A stretch of 64,000 nt of DNA from Candidatus Didemnitutus sp. Its GTDB lineage: Bacteria > Verrucomicrobiota > Verrucomicrobiia > Opitutales > Opitutaceae. Below the pieces are notes generated by a model that saw only the letters and a program-made list of their open reading frames with translations, was not told the origin of the DNA and made no database searches. Location of the stretch: positions 2,046,001 through 2,110,000 of the forward strand of contig JAHCAY010000001.1 in the NCBI GenBank assembly GCA_019634575.1. Direction: 5' to 3'. Positions 16,055 through 24,211 of this stretch are shown here, piece after piece (within the stretch, counting starts at the first letter, position 1; each line of letters opens with the position of its first letter). The translations under genes were made by a program, and so were the position numbers.

Positions 16055-17833
16055 TTACTTCGCCTTCGTGTCGGACGGTTCGCCGGCGGCCTCGAGGGCG
16101 GCGGCGTTGAACACCTGCGCCGGATCGGCGCCGTCGGCGGCAACCGTTTTGGCGGTGATGAAGATGAGGAGGTTGGTCGTGACGTCGTTCACGCTCTTCG
16201 AGGAGAAGAGGCGGCCGAGCACCGGAATGCTGCCGAGGACCGGGACCTTGGTGCCGCCGTGCGCTTTACTGGACGACATGAGGCCGCCGATGCCGGCGGT
16301 ATAGCCATCCTTCAACGAGACCTGGGTCTTCACCTTGCGGGTGTCGATGATCGGGATTGAAGCGCCGCCGGCGCCACCGAAGGTGGTCTCGCGGTTGGAG
16401 CTGCTGATCTCGGGCTCGAGGGTCATGCGAATGATGCCCTGCGCGTTGACCTGCGGCGTAACTTTCAGGATCACGCCGATCGGCTTGTATTGGAAACCGG
16501 AGACTTCGAAGGTGCCGCGCTCCGAGTTGTAGGTGTAACTCGGGATCGGGTATTCGGAGCCGATATTGATGAAGGCCTCGGTGTTGTTGAGCGTGACGAT
16601 CGTCGGGTTGGAAACGACCTTCGTGTTGCTCTGCGTTTTCAGCGCGGAGACAATGATGTTGAAATCGGAAGCGGAGAACACCGCGGACGCGAGGCGCGAA
16701 CTGCTGCCGGTGTTTGCCAGGTTGAGCAGATTGCTGAACGCGCTGTCTGTAGTCGACGAGGAGCTCGAACTCGAGGAACCCGACGTTGAAGTAGTGCTGT
16801 CGGAAGTGGTGCCGGCAGTGGAGCCATAGAGTCCGTTCGCGGTGTTCGTCGCGGTGACATCGGTGCCACTGCCCACCGGACGGGTAACGCTCGTGGACGT
16901 GGTCGGCATCGTGACCGTGCCACTCGGGAGATTGGTGGTCGAGTTCACCGGATTGAACACCGTGCCATAAACCACCGTGTTGGAGAAATCGTTCGTGGTG
17001 GTGCCGGTCGAGCCGTTGTTGGCGGTGTTGGAATTCGAAGCGCTGTTCGAGTTCGTGGCGGTTCCGGAGCCGCCGTCGCTGCGATTGACGCCTTGCGTGT
17101 AGCTCTGGCCACGATCGCGGCTAACCGCCTGCGACATCTTGCTCGCACCGAGATTCACGCCTGATCCCAGCGAGGCCCAGTTGACGCCGATGTTGCGGAT
17201 GTCGCTGTCGCTGACCTCGACGAACTTCGACTCGATCATCACCTGGTCGGTGGCCTTATCGAGCTTCTCGATGATCGCGCGGATGCGGGTCATGCGCGAG
17301 GGCTGCGTGGTGACGACGAGCGCGTTGGAGCGGGCGTCGATGAGGATCTTGCCGCCTTGCGCGGCGTCGACGAGGCCGTCGACTGTGGGCTTGATGTCCG
17401 CGGCCTTGGCGTTGTTGAGGATGAAGACTTCGGTGGCGGCGGGCTCCTGGGTGAGGGACTCGCGGCTGACGATCTTGATGATGTTGCCTTCCTCGATGTA
17501 GGTGTAGCCGGCGGGCGAGAGGACGGTGTCGAAGATCTGGCGCCAGGTGACGTCGCGGAGCTTGATCGAGGTTTTGCCGACGAGGGTGTCGGGGACGACG
17601 ATGTTGAGCTCGAAGAGGTCGGCGACGTTGCGGAGGATGGTCTTGATGTCCTCGTCGGGGAAATCGACGGAGAGCGTGTCCTTGTCGCGAGAGACGGTGT
17701 GCTCGGTGGGCTGCGCGCCGGCGACCGTGGCGGCGGGCTTCTCTCCGGAGGGCGCGGCGGCCGGGGTCTGCGCGGTGACAGAGCCGAGCAGCGAAAGCGC
17801 CAGGGCGGCGGTGGCGAGGGTGCGGGTGCTCAT
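16055..17833 (-). CDS. Secretin, PilQ/GspD family (Amuc_1098-like pilus outer-membrane protein)
   Basis: Outer-membrane ring protein of a type IV pilus-like or type II secretion system, 592 residues. It has a signal peptide (MSTRTLATAALALSLLGSVT), then a secretin/TonB short N-terminal domain (DKDTLSVDFPDEDIKTILRN). N domains follow (VFILNNAKAADIKPTVDGLV, ILIDARSNALVVTTQPSRM), then the secretin core (VMIESKFVEVSDSDIRNIGV, NTKVVSNPTIVTLNNTEAFI, KVPVLGSIPVLGRLFSSKS). A low-complexity Ser/Thr/Asn/Gly insert of about 140 residues interrupts the core. I use ATG 17833, which has GAGGA 8 bases upstream; the ATG at 17848 overlaps the previous stop and is the alternative. It is the last gene of a PilM-N-O-P-Q-ordered operon. 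Confidence 0.9.
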   Translation of the reverse strand: MSTRTLATAALALSLLGSVTAQTPAAAPSGEKPAATVAGAQPTEHTVSRDKDTLSVDFPDEDIKTILRNVADLFELNIVVPDTLVGKTSIKLRDVTWRQIFDTVLSPAGYTYIEEGNIIKIVSRESLTQEPAATEVFILNNAKAADIKPTVDGLVDAAQGGKILIDARSNALVVTTQPSRMTRIRAIIEKLDKATDQVMIESKFVEVSDSDIRNIGVNWASLGSGVNLGASKMSQAVSRDRGQSYTQGVNRSDGGSGTATNSNSASNSNTANNGSTGTTTNDFSNTVVYGTVFNPVNSTTNLPSGTVTMPTTSTSVTRPVGSGTDVTATNTANGLYGSTAGTTSDSTTSTSGSSSSSSSSTTDSAFSNLLNLANTGSSSRLASAVFSASDFNIIVSALKTQSNTKVVSNPTIVTLNNTEAFINIGSEYPIPSYTYNSERGTFEVSGFQYKPIGVILKVTPQVNAQGIIRMTLEPEISSSNRETTFGGAGGASIPIIDTRKVKTQVSLKDGYTAGIGGLMSSSKAHGGTKVPVLGSIPVLGRLFSSKSVNDVTTNLLIFITAKTVAADGADPAQVFNAAALEAAGEPSDTKAK

Positions 17834-17844
17834 GGGGGGTGTCC

Positions 17845-18360
17845 TCATTTCTTGATGGGCCGGGTGTATTCTTCGTTGTTCAACCGGAGAGTGAAATTGG
17901 CACGGTCGATGGCGGTGACTTCTACGGTGTATTCCGCGCCTTCAAAGGTGATTGTGAGCGTGCCGCCGGGTTTGACCCGCTTTTGACCGAAGGAGAGCGA
18001 GGGCTGGCCGCCCATGACGATGTAGCCGCTGGGCCTGAGTGCGTCGCCGATGGAGGCGAGGAGATCGCGAGCGTTGCGCGGCGCGCCGGGACGGGCGGCG
18101 CCACCCGGGGCGACGAGCGCGGAGGCCCCGGCGTTGCCGACGGCCGCGGTGCCGACAGTCGCGGCGAACTCGATGAATGCCTCGGAGTGGAACGGGTCGG
18201 GGAGATTGGTCGGCGTGGAACCGTCTTTGGCGGCGAGGAGTTGCTTGGCGTTGCCGAGACCGGCGGTGCGCGCAGTCGGCGCGACGACCGGCGGCACGTC
18301 GGCGGCGAGGGCGAGCGCGGCGAGCAGCGGAAGCGGGGCGACGAGGCGGAGGGTCTTCAT
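17845..18360 (-). CDS. PilP-position periplasmic protein of the pilus-like operon
   Basis: A 171-residue protein with a signal peptide (MKTLRLVAPLPLLAALALA). It has an Ala/Gly/Pro-rich middle and a small C-terminal beta domain (SGYIVMGGQPSLSFGQKRVK, EYTVEVTAIDRANFTLRLNN). It lies between the PilO-like and secretin genes, where PilP sits in pilMNOPQ operons, and both its ends overlap neighbours by ATGA. PilP is a lipoprotein linking the inner-membrane PilN/PilO to the secretin. This protein has no lipobox Cys, so an analogous role is inferred from position only. Akkermansia-type systems also have such a small component (Amuc_1102-like). Confidence 0.78.
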   Translation of the reverse strand: MKTLRLVAPLPLLAALALAADVPPVVAPTARTAGLGNAKQLLAAKDGSTPTNLPDPFHSEAFIEFAATVGTAAVGNAGASALVAPGGAARPGAPRNARDLLASIGDALRPSGYIVMGGQPSLSFGQKRVKPGGTLTITFEGAEYTVEVTAIDRANFTLRLNNEEYTRPIKK

Positions 18361-18947
18361 GGCGTGCCGAGCAGGTCGACGGTGAACACGGCGTTCATCT
18401 GGTCCGGAGCGGCGGTGCCGCCACCGCTTTCGGTGCGGCCGCCGGCTTCGAGTTTCGAGACGGTCAGGCGGTCGAAGCGGGCGAAGTGCGGGCCGGTTTC
18501 GATGTGGCGCAGGAAAGCCCAGATCTGCGGGTAGGTGCCTTGGAGCGTGAGGCTGAACGACACGGGAATGAAGAGCGTCTTGGGCGCGTTCTGCTTCGTG
18601 GCGGGCTGGGCGTTCTGTCGGACGTCGACGAGTTTCACGCCGGTCTCGTTCTCGAGGCGGTAGAAGAACTGGAGGTTATTCGCGAGGCTGCCGGCGCGGA
18701 CGAGGCGGGACTCGAGCTGCTTGGCCTCGGCCTGGATTTCCTGCACTTGCTCGGCGAGGCCGGTGGTGTGACGGGCGTTGAGCGCGATCTTCTGCGATTC
18801 CTTGTCCTTTTCCTCGAAGAGGCGCTGGGCCTCGTCGACGGCGTCGCTGCGGAAATAGAGCGCCACGCCGCAAAGCAGCGCGAGCAGGCCGCACGCGAAG
18901 GCGACGGGCTGTTTCTTGATGAGGGCGAGGAGATCGGCGCCGGTCAT
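18357..18947 (-). CDS. PilO-like inner-membrane pilus assembly protein (Amuc_1099/1100-type)
   Basis: A 196-residue protein with a short cytoplasmic N-terminus and one membrane helix (PVAFACGLLALLCGVALYF, about residues 14-32). A coiled coil follows at about 38-85 (EAQRLFEEKDKESQKIALNA, VQEIQAEAKQLESRLVR), then a C-terminal alpha/beta domain (IPVSFSLTLQGTYPQIWAFL). This is the PilO/PilN architecture. I start it at ATG 18947, whose ATGA overlaps the stop of the upstream gene; the frame is open further but only as a shadow. In Akkermansia the equivalent cluster contains Amuc_1100, a PilO-like protein known for effects on the host. Which gene here is the true counterpart needs alignment. Confidence 0.82.
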   Translation of the reverse strand: MTGADLLALIKKQPVAFACGLLALLCGVALYFRSDAVDEAQRLFEEKDKESQKIALNARHTTGLAEQVQEIQAEAKQLESRLVRAGSLANNLQFFYRLENETGVKLVDVRQNAQPATKQNAPKTLFIPVSFSLTLQGTYPQIWAFLRHIETGPHFARFDRLTVSKLEAGGRTESGGGTAAPDQMNAVFTVDLLGTP

Positions 18948-19591
18948 GATTTTTTCGCCTCCTTCGCGCCTTTGAATTTCAACTCGATCTCGAAGAGCAG
19001 CGCCCCGGACTTCGGGTCGGGGTTGATGGCGATGAGTTTCACGCCGTCGAAGATTTCCGCGAGGCGCGGCTGGGTGCGGAGCGTCTCGACGTAGGCGGAG
19101 GCGAAGCCGCTGGCCTGGTCCTTCGCGCCAGCGGCGAGGCCGCGGAGTGTGCAGCGCGCGCCGGCGGGGTCGCTCGGGCGGAGGTCGATGTATTCGAGCT
19201 GGATTTCCTTGGGCAGGCAGGTGCCGAGCAACGAGAGGAGTGCGGTGGGCTCGACGGGCATCTTCACGAACGCGGCGGCCTCGGCGAACTTCTTGTCTTC
19301 GTCGGTGAACAGCTTGGTGAGGCGCAGCCCTTCTTGGTGCTGTTTCTGGTTTTTCGCGATCTCGGCCTCGGCGGTGACGCGCTGGCCGTTGAAGACGTGA
19401 GCCTGGTATTCGCGCCAGCCCACGAAGGCGAGCAACAGCACGGCCGTGGCGATGCCACCGACATTGATGAAGAAGGTCGTGCGCACGACCTTCGTATCCG
19501 GCAACCGTTCGAAGTTGCGGAAATTCGGGTGCCAATGCGGCGCCGCGGCCGGCGCCGCGTCAGCCTTTTTGTTCAGCAGCGACAGGGCCAT
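18944..19591 (-). CDS. PilN-like inner-membrane pilus assembly protein
   Basis: A 215-residue protein with about 37 cytoplasmic residues and one membrane helix (TTFFINVGGIATAVLLLAFV, about 38-58). A coiled coil (VTAEAEIAKNQKQHQEGLRL) and a C-terminal domain (LLSLLGTCLPKEIQLEYIDL, LAEIFDGVKLIAINPDPKSG) follow. The cytoplasmic N-terminus carries NFRNFERLPDTKVVR, reminiscent of the PilN segment that binds PilM, though the classic INLLP motif is not evident. Its start lies 32 bases inside the PilM-like gene and its stop overlaps the PilO-like start, so translation of the operon is tightly coupled. Confidence 0.82.
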   Translation of the reverse strand: MALSLLNKKADAAPAAAPHWHPNFRNFERLPDTKVVRTTFFINVGGIATAVLLLAFVGWREYQAHVFNGQRVTAEAEIAKNQKQHQEGLRLTKLFTDEDKKFAEAAAFVKMPVEPTALLSLLGTCLPKEIQLEYIDLRPSDPAGARCTLRGLAAGAKDQASGFASAYVETLRTQPRLAEIFDGVKLIAINPDPKSGALLFEIELKFKGAKEAKKS

Positions 19592-20603
19592 TGTTGTAGG
19601 AAGCCATCAGGCCGAAAAGGCCGAGCCAACGTTCGTCGGGGGGCGCAAGGGTGACGCCCGGAGCCAGCGAAATGCCGAGCGACTGCGCCCAAGGGAGCAG
19701 CTCAGCCTTGAAGGGCTGGACGCCGAGCGAGCTCGCGATCGTCGGGCTGAGCCAGGCGAGGCTGGAGGGGAGCTGCGTGCAGAGCACCGCGCCGATCGAC
19801 TGGCCGGTCTGCACTTCGTAGAAGCCGATGGAGGACTGGAGCTCCTTGAGGAGCTTCTTGATCAGCGTGCCGCCCATGCTCGTGAAATCGAAGGTGTTCG
19901 AATAGAAAAGTTTCTTGGCGGACTCCTCGTCCTTGAGACCGAGCTCCTTTTGCACGACCGGGATCATCGCCGAAATGCCGGAGGCGATCGGCCGCGAAAT
20001 GTCGACGCCGTCCGCCGTGAGGATGAAGCACTGGGTGGCTTCCTCACCCATCTCGAGGAGGAGCAGCGGTGCCTTCGACTGCTTGAATTTCTGGTAGCTC
20101 ACCAATGCGCCGAGCGTGGCAACCGTGCCCAGCTCGAGTTGCTCGGGATAGATCCCGCACTCCAACAGCTTTTCCTGCCACTGGATGACGTCGTCGGACG
20201 GCATGCCGCAAAAGAGCGCTTCCTTTTGATTGCCCTTGGCCAAGTCGTATTCCGAGCCGTCGGCGGGATTGAGGAGCAACGTGGTGAATTTGTCCGCCTC
20301 GACGCGGAAAGTCTGCGTCAGCACCTCGGGCACATAGCCGGGCTCCTTCACGCGCTTCAGGTCCATCGTGTGGCGCCGAACGATGCGGCGCGCCGGATAG
20401 AGTGAGACCTTCGCATGCGCGTAACCGGTCGGCCCCTTGCCGTCGGCGGTTTTCAGGTAGTTCTGGAGCCCCTCGGTGTCGGCTGCAGCGAACTCCTTCA
20501 CCTCTTCAACGACCAACGGCGCGTCTTCCTGGGACAACCGCGCGAGCAGCACGGCCTGATCGCCGAAATCGACGCAAAAGCCCTTGGTCTTCTTGCCGAA
20601 CAT
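19560..20603 (-). CDS. PilM-like cytoplasmic pilus assembly protein (Amuc_1101-like)
   Basis: First gene of the operon; 347 residues with an actin-like fold of the PilM type. Visible features are MFGKKTKGFCVDFGDQAVLL (first phosphate loop region), KVSLYPARRIVRRHTMDLKR, LLLLEMGEEATQCFILTADG (second phosphate loop region) and ISRPIASG. PilM binds the N-terminus of PilN and links the assembly ATPase to the envelope complex. No ATPase or pilin gene is next to it. It is preceded by about 200 bases of intergenic DNA that should hold the operon promoter. It is better described as PilM-like than PilM, since overall similarity to proteobacterial PilM looks low. Confidence 0.85.
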   Translation of the reverse strand: MFGKKTKGFCVDFGDQAVLLARLSQEDAPLVVEEVKEFAAADTEGLQNYLKTADGKGPTGYAHAKVSLYPARRIVRRHTMDLKRVKEPGYVPEVLTQTFRVEADKFTTLLLNPADGSEYDLAKGNQKEALFCGMPSDDVIQWQEKLLECGIYPEQLELGTVATLGALVSYQKFKQSKAPLLLLEMGEEATQCFILTADGVDISRPIASGISAMIPVVQKELGLKDEESAKKLFYSNTFDFTSMGGTLIKKLLKELQSSIGFYEVQTGQSIGAVLCTQLPSSLAWLSPTIASSLGVQPFKAELLPWAQSLGISLAPGVTLAPPDERWLGLFGLMASYNNGPVAAEQKG

Positions 20604-20801
20604 ATGCGTGAAAAAATGAGGAGAGGTGACAGGTCGACAGCGCGGCCAAACAGGGGATAACGCACGCGCGAACGGCTGGCGGTTTCTGGTGTGACGGAGC
20701 TAACCGGATAGGTTCGGCCTCCTTTCTACACAAGACCAAAACCCCCGATAGACCCATCAGGGCCAAGGATTACTAGATATTTACCCCACCCCGCGGACAC
20801 G
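20604..20801 (-). promoter_or_regulatory. Probable promoter region of the PilMNOPQ-like operon
   Basis: About 200 bases without a gene, more A+T-rich than its surroundings. Read on the minus strand it contains GTGGGGTAAATATCTAG near 20771-20787. A similar GTGGGTAAATCT string lies upstream of the kinase gene at 27228. No clear sigma-70 pair could be fixed. Confidence 0.4.
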
Positions 20802-20831
20802 AAAAAACCCGCCGCGAACACGGCGGGTTTT
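20802..20831 (-). terminator. Rho-independent terminator after the COX24-like gene
   Basis: On the minus strand AAAACCCGCCG, a 6-base loop and CGGCGGGTTTTTT form a strong stem with a T-run, 36 bases after the stop at 20867. It separates this small gene from the pilus operon promoter region. Confidence 0.85.
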
Positions 20832-20866
20832 GAAAGGCGATGAGCGTGGCGGCGCGATGCGCGCGC

Positions 20867-20968
20867 TCACTTCTGCCAGGTGCGCTTCTTGTGGCGATTT
20901 GCCTTCAGGCGCTTGCGGCGCTTGTGCTTCGACATCTTCAGACGGCGCTTCTTCTTGAGATTTCCCAT
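20867..20968 (-). CDS. COX24/AURKAIP1-domain small basic protein
   Basis: A 33-codon gene encoding [20 protein letters not shown] followed by [13 protein letters not shown]. More than half the residues are Lys or Arg. The pattern [16 protein letters not shown] matches the COX24/AURKAIP1 domain, which in mitochondria is ribosomal protein mS38. Short stand-alone versions occur in Bacteroidota and Verrucomicrobiota, so a ribosome-associated role is likely, though not shown here. It has its own terminator and about 60 bases of leader. It is too short for most gene finders, but the conserved motif and terminator support it. Confidence 0.85.
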   Translation of the reverse strand: MGNLKKKRRLKMSKHKRRKRLKANRHKKRTWQK

Positions 20969-21031
20969 GGTGAAAAGGTGGTGTTAGAGGGTCGAACGTG
21001 CGGCGCGCGCCCTCCCCTGTAAAGCCCGAAG

Positions 21032-24000
21032 TTAGCTCGCTGCCGGCACCGAAATCCGCCGCGCCAAAGCCGTAAAAACCACCTCCGCGCCCACCACCGA
21101 CTCCGGCAAACCGGCCAGCCGCGCCACCACGCGCCGGTAGAGATTCAGCTGCACCACATGCCGCGCGACCGCGCGCTCCACCTCCGCGGCCTCGCCGCTG
21201 ATCCGGTCGGTCTTGAAATCGAACACCGTCGCCGCCGCCACGCGCCCGTCGGGCCCGCGCACCACCACGACGCGATCGAACACACCCGACACCCACGCCC
21301 CGTCCAAAACCACCTCGAACGACCGCTCGCGCCAGACCTCCGCACCCGCCGTCCGCGTCCACAACTCCCGCAACGCCGGTGCCCGCAAGCAGCCGACGAC
21401 CTCACTGATCGCCGCGTCGCTCGCCCCACCCGCCTGCCAAGCCGCCGCGCGCGCCTCGATTTCATCGCTCGCGCACCACACCACGCCGGCCAGCAACGCG
21501 TGCACTTCCGCGCCGAACGTCACCGCTTCGCGCTCGTCCCGCGCGAACAACCGCGCCGCGCTACGCTCTCCTGCCCGCTCGCCCGACGGCCGCCGCGCCA
21601 CGCGCCGCGGCACCGCCGGCGCCGCGAGAGCCGTGATCGCCGGTGCCGACGCCTCGTCCGCCTCGCGCCCGATTCCGCTAAACCAGTCCGCCGCGCCCAC
21701 CACCCACGCGCCGCTCAACTCCGCGCCGCCCACGCGCACCGCACCCGCGTCGCCGCCGAGCGTCTCGGCGAGGAGCTTCGGGTAATTGTGCGAGCGCGAC
21801 TTCGCCGCCACCGGCGCCGTGATCGCATACATCGCGCGCTTCGCCCGCGTCATCGCGACGTAGAGCAGCGACAACGCCTCGTAGCACGTCGCGCCGGCCG
21901 CGCGCTCCGCGTGCCGACTCAGCACCGGATCGGCCTCAACGAGTTCGCTTTTCGGCAATTCCAGCACCCACTCCGGCTCGTGCGCGTCGTCCCGCGCGAC
22001 CACCAATCCACGCGGCGACGCGGCGAGCTTCGTGCCTTCGAGCTCGGGTATAATCACCACGTCGAAGCCGAGCCCCTTGGACTTGTGAATCGTCATCACG
22101 CGCACCACCTCCGCGCTCTCCGGCTCGCGCGCCGTGTATTCCTGCATGAACCGCACGAACTCGTCCGGGTCGCGCCGGCCCTGCACGTCGAACAGCGCCG
22201 CCGCTCCCGCGAATTGCCGCGCGCGCTCACGCGTGAAATCCCCCGCCGGCGCCACGCGCGCGCTCCAATGCTCCGCGAACCGCTCGAATCCGTCCGCCGC
22301 GATCTGCGCGAGCACGCGCGCCGTGGCCGCCTCGCGGTCGCCCGCGCCCTCGGCCGTCAGCGCGGCGTGCAACGGCGTCATGCGCACATGCTCCCACGCG
22401 AGCGTGTCGCCGGGATGCGTCGCGGCCTGCACGAGCGCGAGCAGCGCCGCGCCGAGCGGGTTGTCCGTCGCCACCTGCAAATCCGATTCCGCCACCGCCG
22501 GCACGCCGCCCTCGCGGCGCAGGTAGTCGGCGATTTCCGCCGCTTGCCGGTTCGAGCGCGTGAGCACGGCGCAAGTGAGCCCGCGCGCGAGCGGATCGAT
22601 CTCGCGGATGAGCCGCAGCGTGGTGGCGTGACGCTCCGCGTCGTCCTCTGCGAACAGCCACGCCGCCTGCCCGGCGCGGTCGCCGCGCTCCGTGCGATGC
22701 TCGCGCCACGCGCGCGTCCAGCGCCGGCTCGTCTCCTCGGGAAACAGCTCCGCGATGACCTCGCTCGCGCCGAACACCGCGTTGACCATCGCGATCACCT
22801 CCGGCCCCGAGCGCCACGACGCATCGAGCGGCTCGGTCGCGATCGGCGCCGTCGCGTCGTCGCCGCCGTTGTAGTGCCGGCGGATGTCGCCCATCAGCGT
22901 CGGGTCGCCCTCGCGCCAGCCGTAGATCGACTGCTTCACATCACCGACGCAGAAAAATGTTCGCCGCTCCTCCGGGTCCTGCACGACTTCGTCGATCAGG
23001 TTCTGCAACACGCTCCACTGTCCGCGACTGGTGTCCTGGAATTCGTCGAGCAGCCAGTGGTCGATGCCGGCGTCGAGCCGGTAGTCGAGCATCAGCCGCC
23101 CTTCCTCGTCCGCCGCGCCGAACGACAACGCGCGCGCGCCCGCGTCGGGCCGCAACAGCCGCGTGACGTCGCCGAACGTGAGCTTGCCCGCGCGCCGGAC
23201 GAGCGCCGAGTAAACCGCGTCGTAGCGCGCGAGCACCGCGTGCAGGCCGCGCGTCATCGCGAGCTGTTTCCGCAATTCGCCGCCGGCCACCGCGCGCACG
23301 ACTTCCCGCAGCGCCGCGCCGCCGGCCACGTCGAGCGTCTGCTTCTTGCGCTCGATGGTCAGCACCGCACCGATGCCGTCGAGCGCGCCGGCCACGGCGA
23401 GGAGCTTCGGCAGGAAATACGCCATCTCGTCGCCCCACGGTGCACCGACCGACCATTCGCCGAGTTCCGTCGCGAAACGCGTCCAGCGCGCGCGTTGCTC
23501 GTCGGTCATCTCCGCTCCGCCGCCGAGCCAGCGCCGAAGCGCGGCCGACGCGACCGCCGGCGCCACTTCGTCGAGCCACGGCTGGCCTGTTTTCCAGATG
23601 ACGCCCGCCACGCCCCAATGCACGGGCGCGGGCACTTCGAGGAAACGCTCGTATTTCTCGTCGAGGAATTTGTCCATCCGCCGCGCGAGCTGCTTTTCTT
23701 CCGTGCCGAAGGTCGCGAGCTTGAACGCCTCGAGGAAGTCGCGCTGCGCGTCGTCGAGCGCGCCGCCGCTGGCGAAGAGTTGCCGCAGCACGCGCTCGCG
23801 CTCGCGCGCCGCCGCGTGACCCTCGATTACCTCGAAATCGCCCGCGAGCCCGAGCTCGAACGGGAACGCCTGCGCGATCTTCGCGAAGAAACTGTCGAGC
23901 GTGCCGAGCCGCAGCCGGTGCAGCGCGTCCACCATCGCGCGGAGCAGCCGCAGAAAATCCGCCGCGCGCAACTCCGGCCGGCCCACGTCGCGCGCGAGCG

Positions 24001-24211
24001 CTGCGGCGCGCTCCTCACTTGCCGCCGCCTGCGCGAGTTTGCCAAGGATGCCGTCGAAAAACTCGCCCGCCGCCTTGCGCGTGAACGTCAGCGCCACGAT
24101 CCGCTCCGGCGCCGCGCCGGCCGCGAGCAGCGCGATGAAGCGGTTCGTCAGCCGGAAGGTTTTTCCGGTGCCGGCCGAAGCGTGGATCATCACCAAACGC
24201 GGCGAAATCAT
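21032..24211 (-). CDS. UvrD-type helicase / exonuclease, AddA-like
   Basis: A 1059-residue helicase-nuclease for processing DNA double-strand ends. Helicase motifs are clear: Walker A ASAGTGKT (11-18), TFTRKAAGEF, Walker B LLDEFQDTSRGQW (about 385), VGDVKQSIYGWREGD (about 422), TIHKSKGLGFDVVI (about 704) and LYVAMTRAKRA (about 780). The C-terminal RecB-type nuclease follows with GVFDRVVVV, VFDFKTDR (about 999) and QLNLYRR. Together these fit AddA. The start is ATG 24211, giving MISPRLVMIH just before Walker A; the frame extends 1 kb upstream only as shadow. The start overlaps the stop of the AddB-like gene by 4 bases. Confidence 0.9.
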   Translation of the reverse strand: MISPRLVMIHASAGTGKTFRLTNRFIALLAAGAAPERIVALTFTRKAAGEFFDGILGKLAQAAASEERAAALARDVGRPELRAADFLRLLRAMVDALHRLRLGTLDSFFAKIAQAFPFELGLAGDFEVIEGHAAARERERVLRQLFASGGALDDAQRDFLEAFKLATFGTEEKQLARRMDKFLDEKYERFLEVPAPVHWGVAGVIWKTGQPWLDEVAPAVASAALRRWLGGGAEMTDEQRARWTRFATELGEWSVGAPWGDEMAYFLPKLLAVAGALDGIGAVLTIERKKQTLDVAGGAALREVVRAVAGGELRKQLAMTRGLHAVLARYDAVYSALVRRAGKLTFGDVTRLLRPDAGARALSFGAADEEGRLMLDYRLDAGIDHWLLDEFQDTSRGQWSVLQNLIDEVVQDPEERRTFFCVGDVKQSIYGWREGDPTLMGDIRRHYNGGDDATAPIATEPLDASWRSGPEVIAMVNAVFGASEVIAELFPEETSRRWTRAWREHRTERGDRAGQAAWLFAEDDAERHATTLRLIREIDPLARGLTCAVLTRSNRQAAEIADYLRREGGVPAVAESDLQVATDNPLGAALLALVQAATHPGDTLAWEHVRMTPLHAALTAEGAGDREAATARVLAQIAADGFERFAEHWSARVAPAGDFTRERARQFAGAAALFDVQGRRDPDEFVRFMQEYTAREPESAEVVRVMTIHKSKGLGFDVVIIPELEGTKLAASPRGLVVARDDAHEPEWVLELPKSELVEADPVLSRHAERAAGATCYEALSLLYVAMTRAKRAMYAITAPVAAKSRSHNYPKLLAETLGGDAGAVRVGGAELSGAWVVGAADWFSGIGREADEASAPAITALAAPAVPRRVARRPSGERAGERSAARLFARDEREAVTFGAEVHALLAGVVWCASDEIEARAAAWQAGGASDAAISEVVGCLRAPALRELWTRTAGAEVWRERSFEVVLDGAWVSGVFDRVVVVRGPDGRVAAATVFDFKTDRISGEAAEVERAVARHVVQLNLYRRVVARLAGLPESVVGAEVVFTALARRISVPAAS

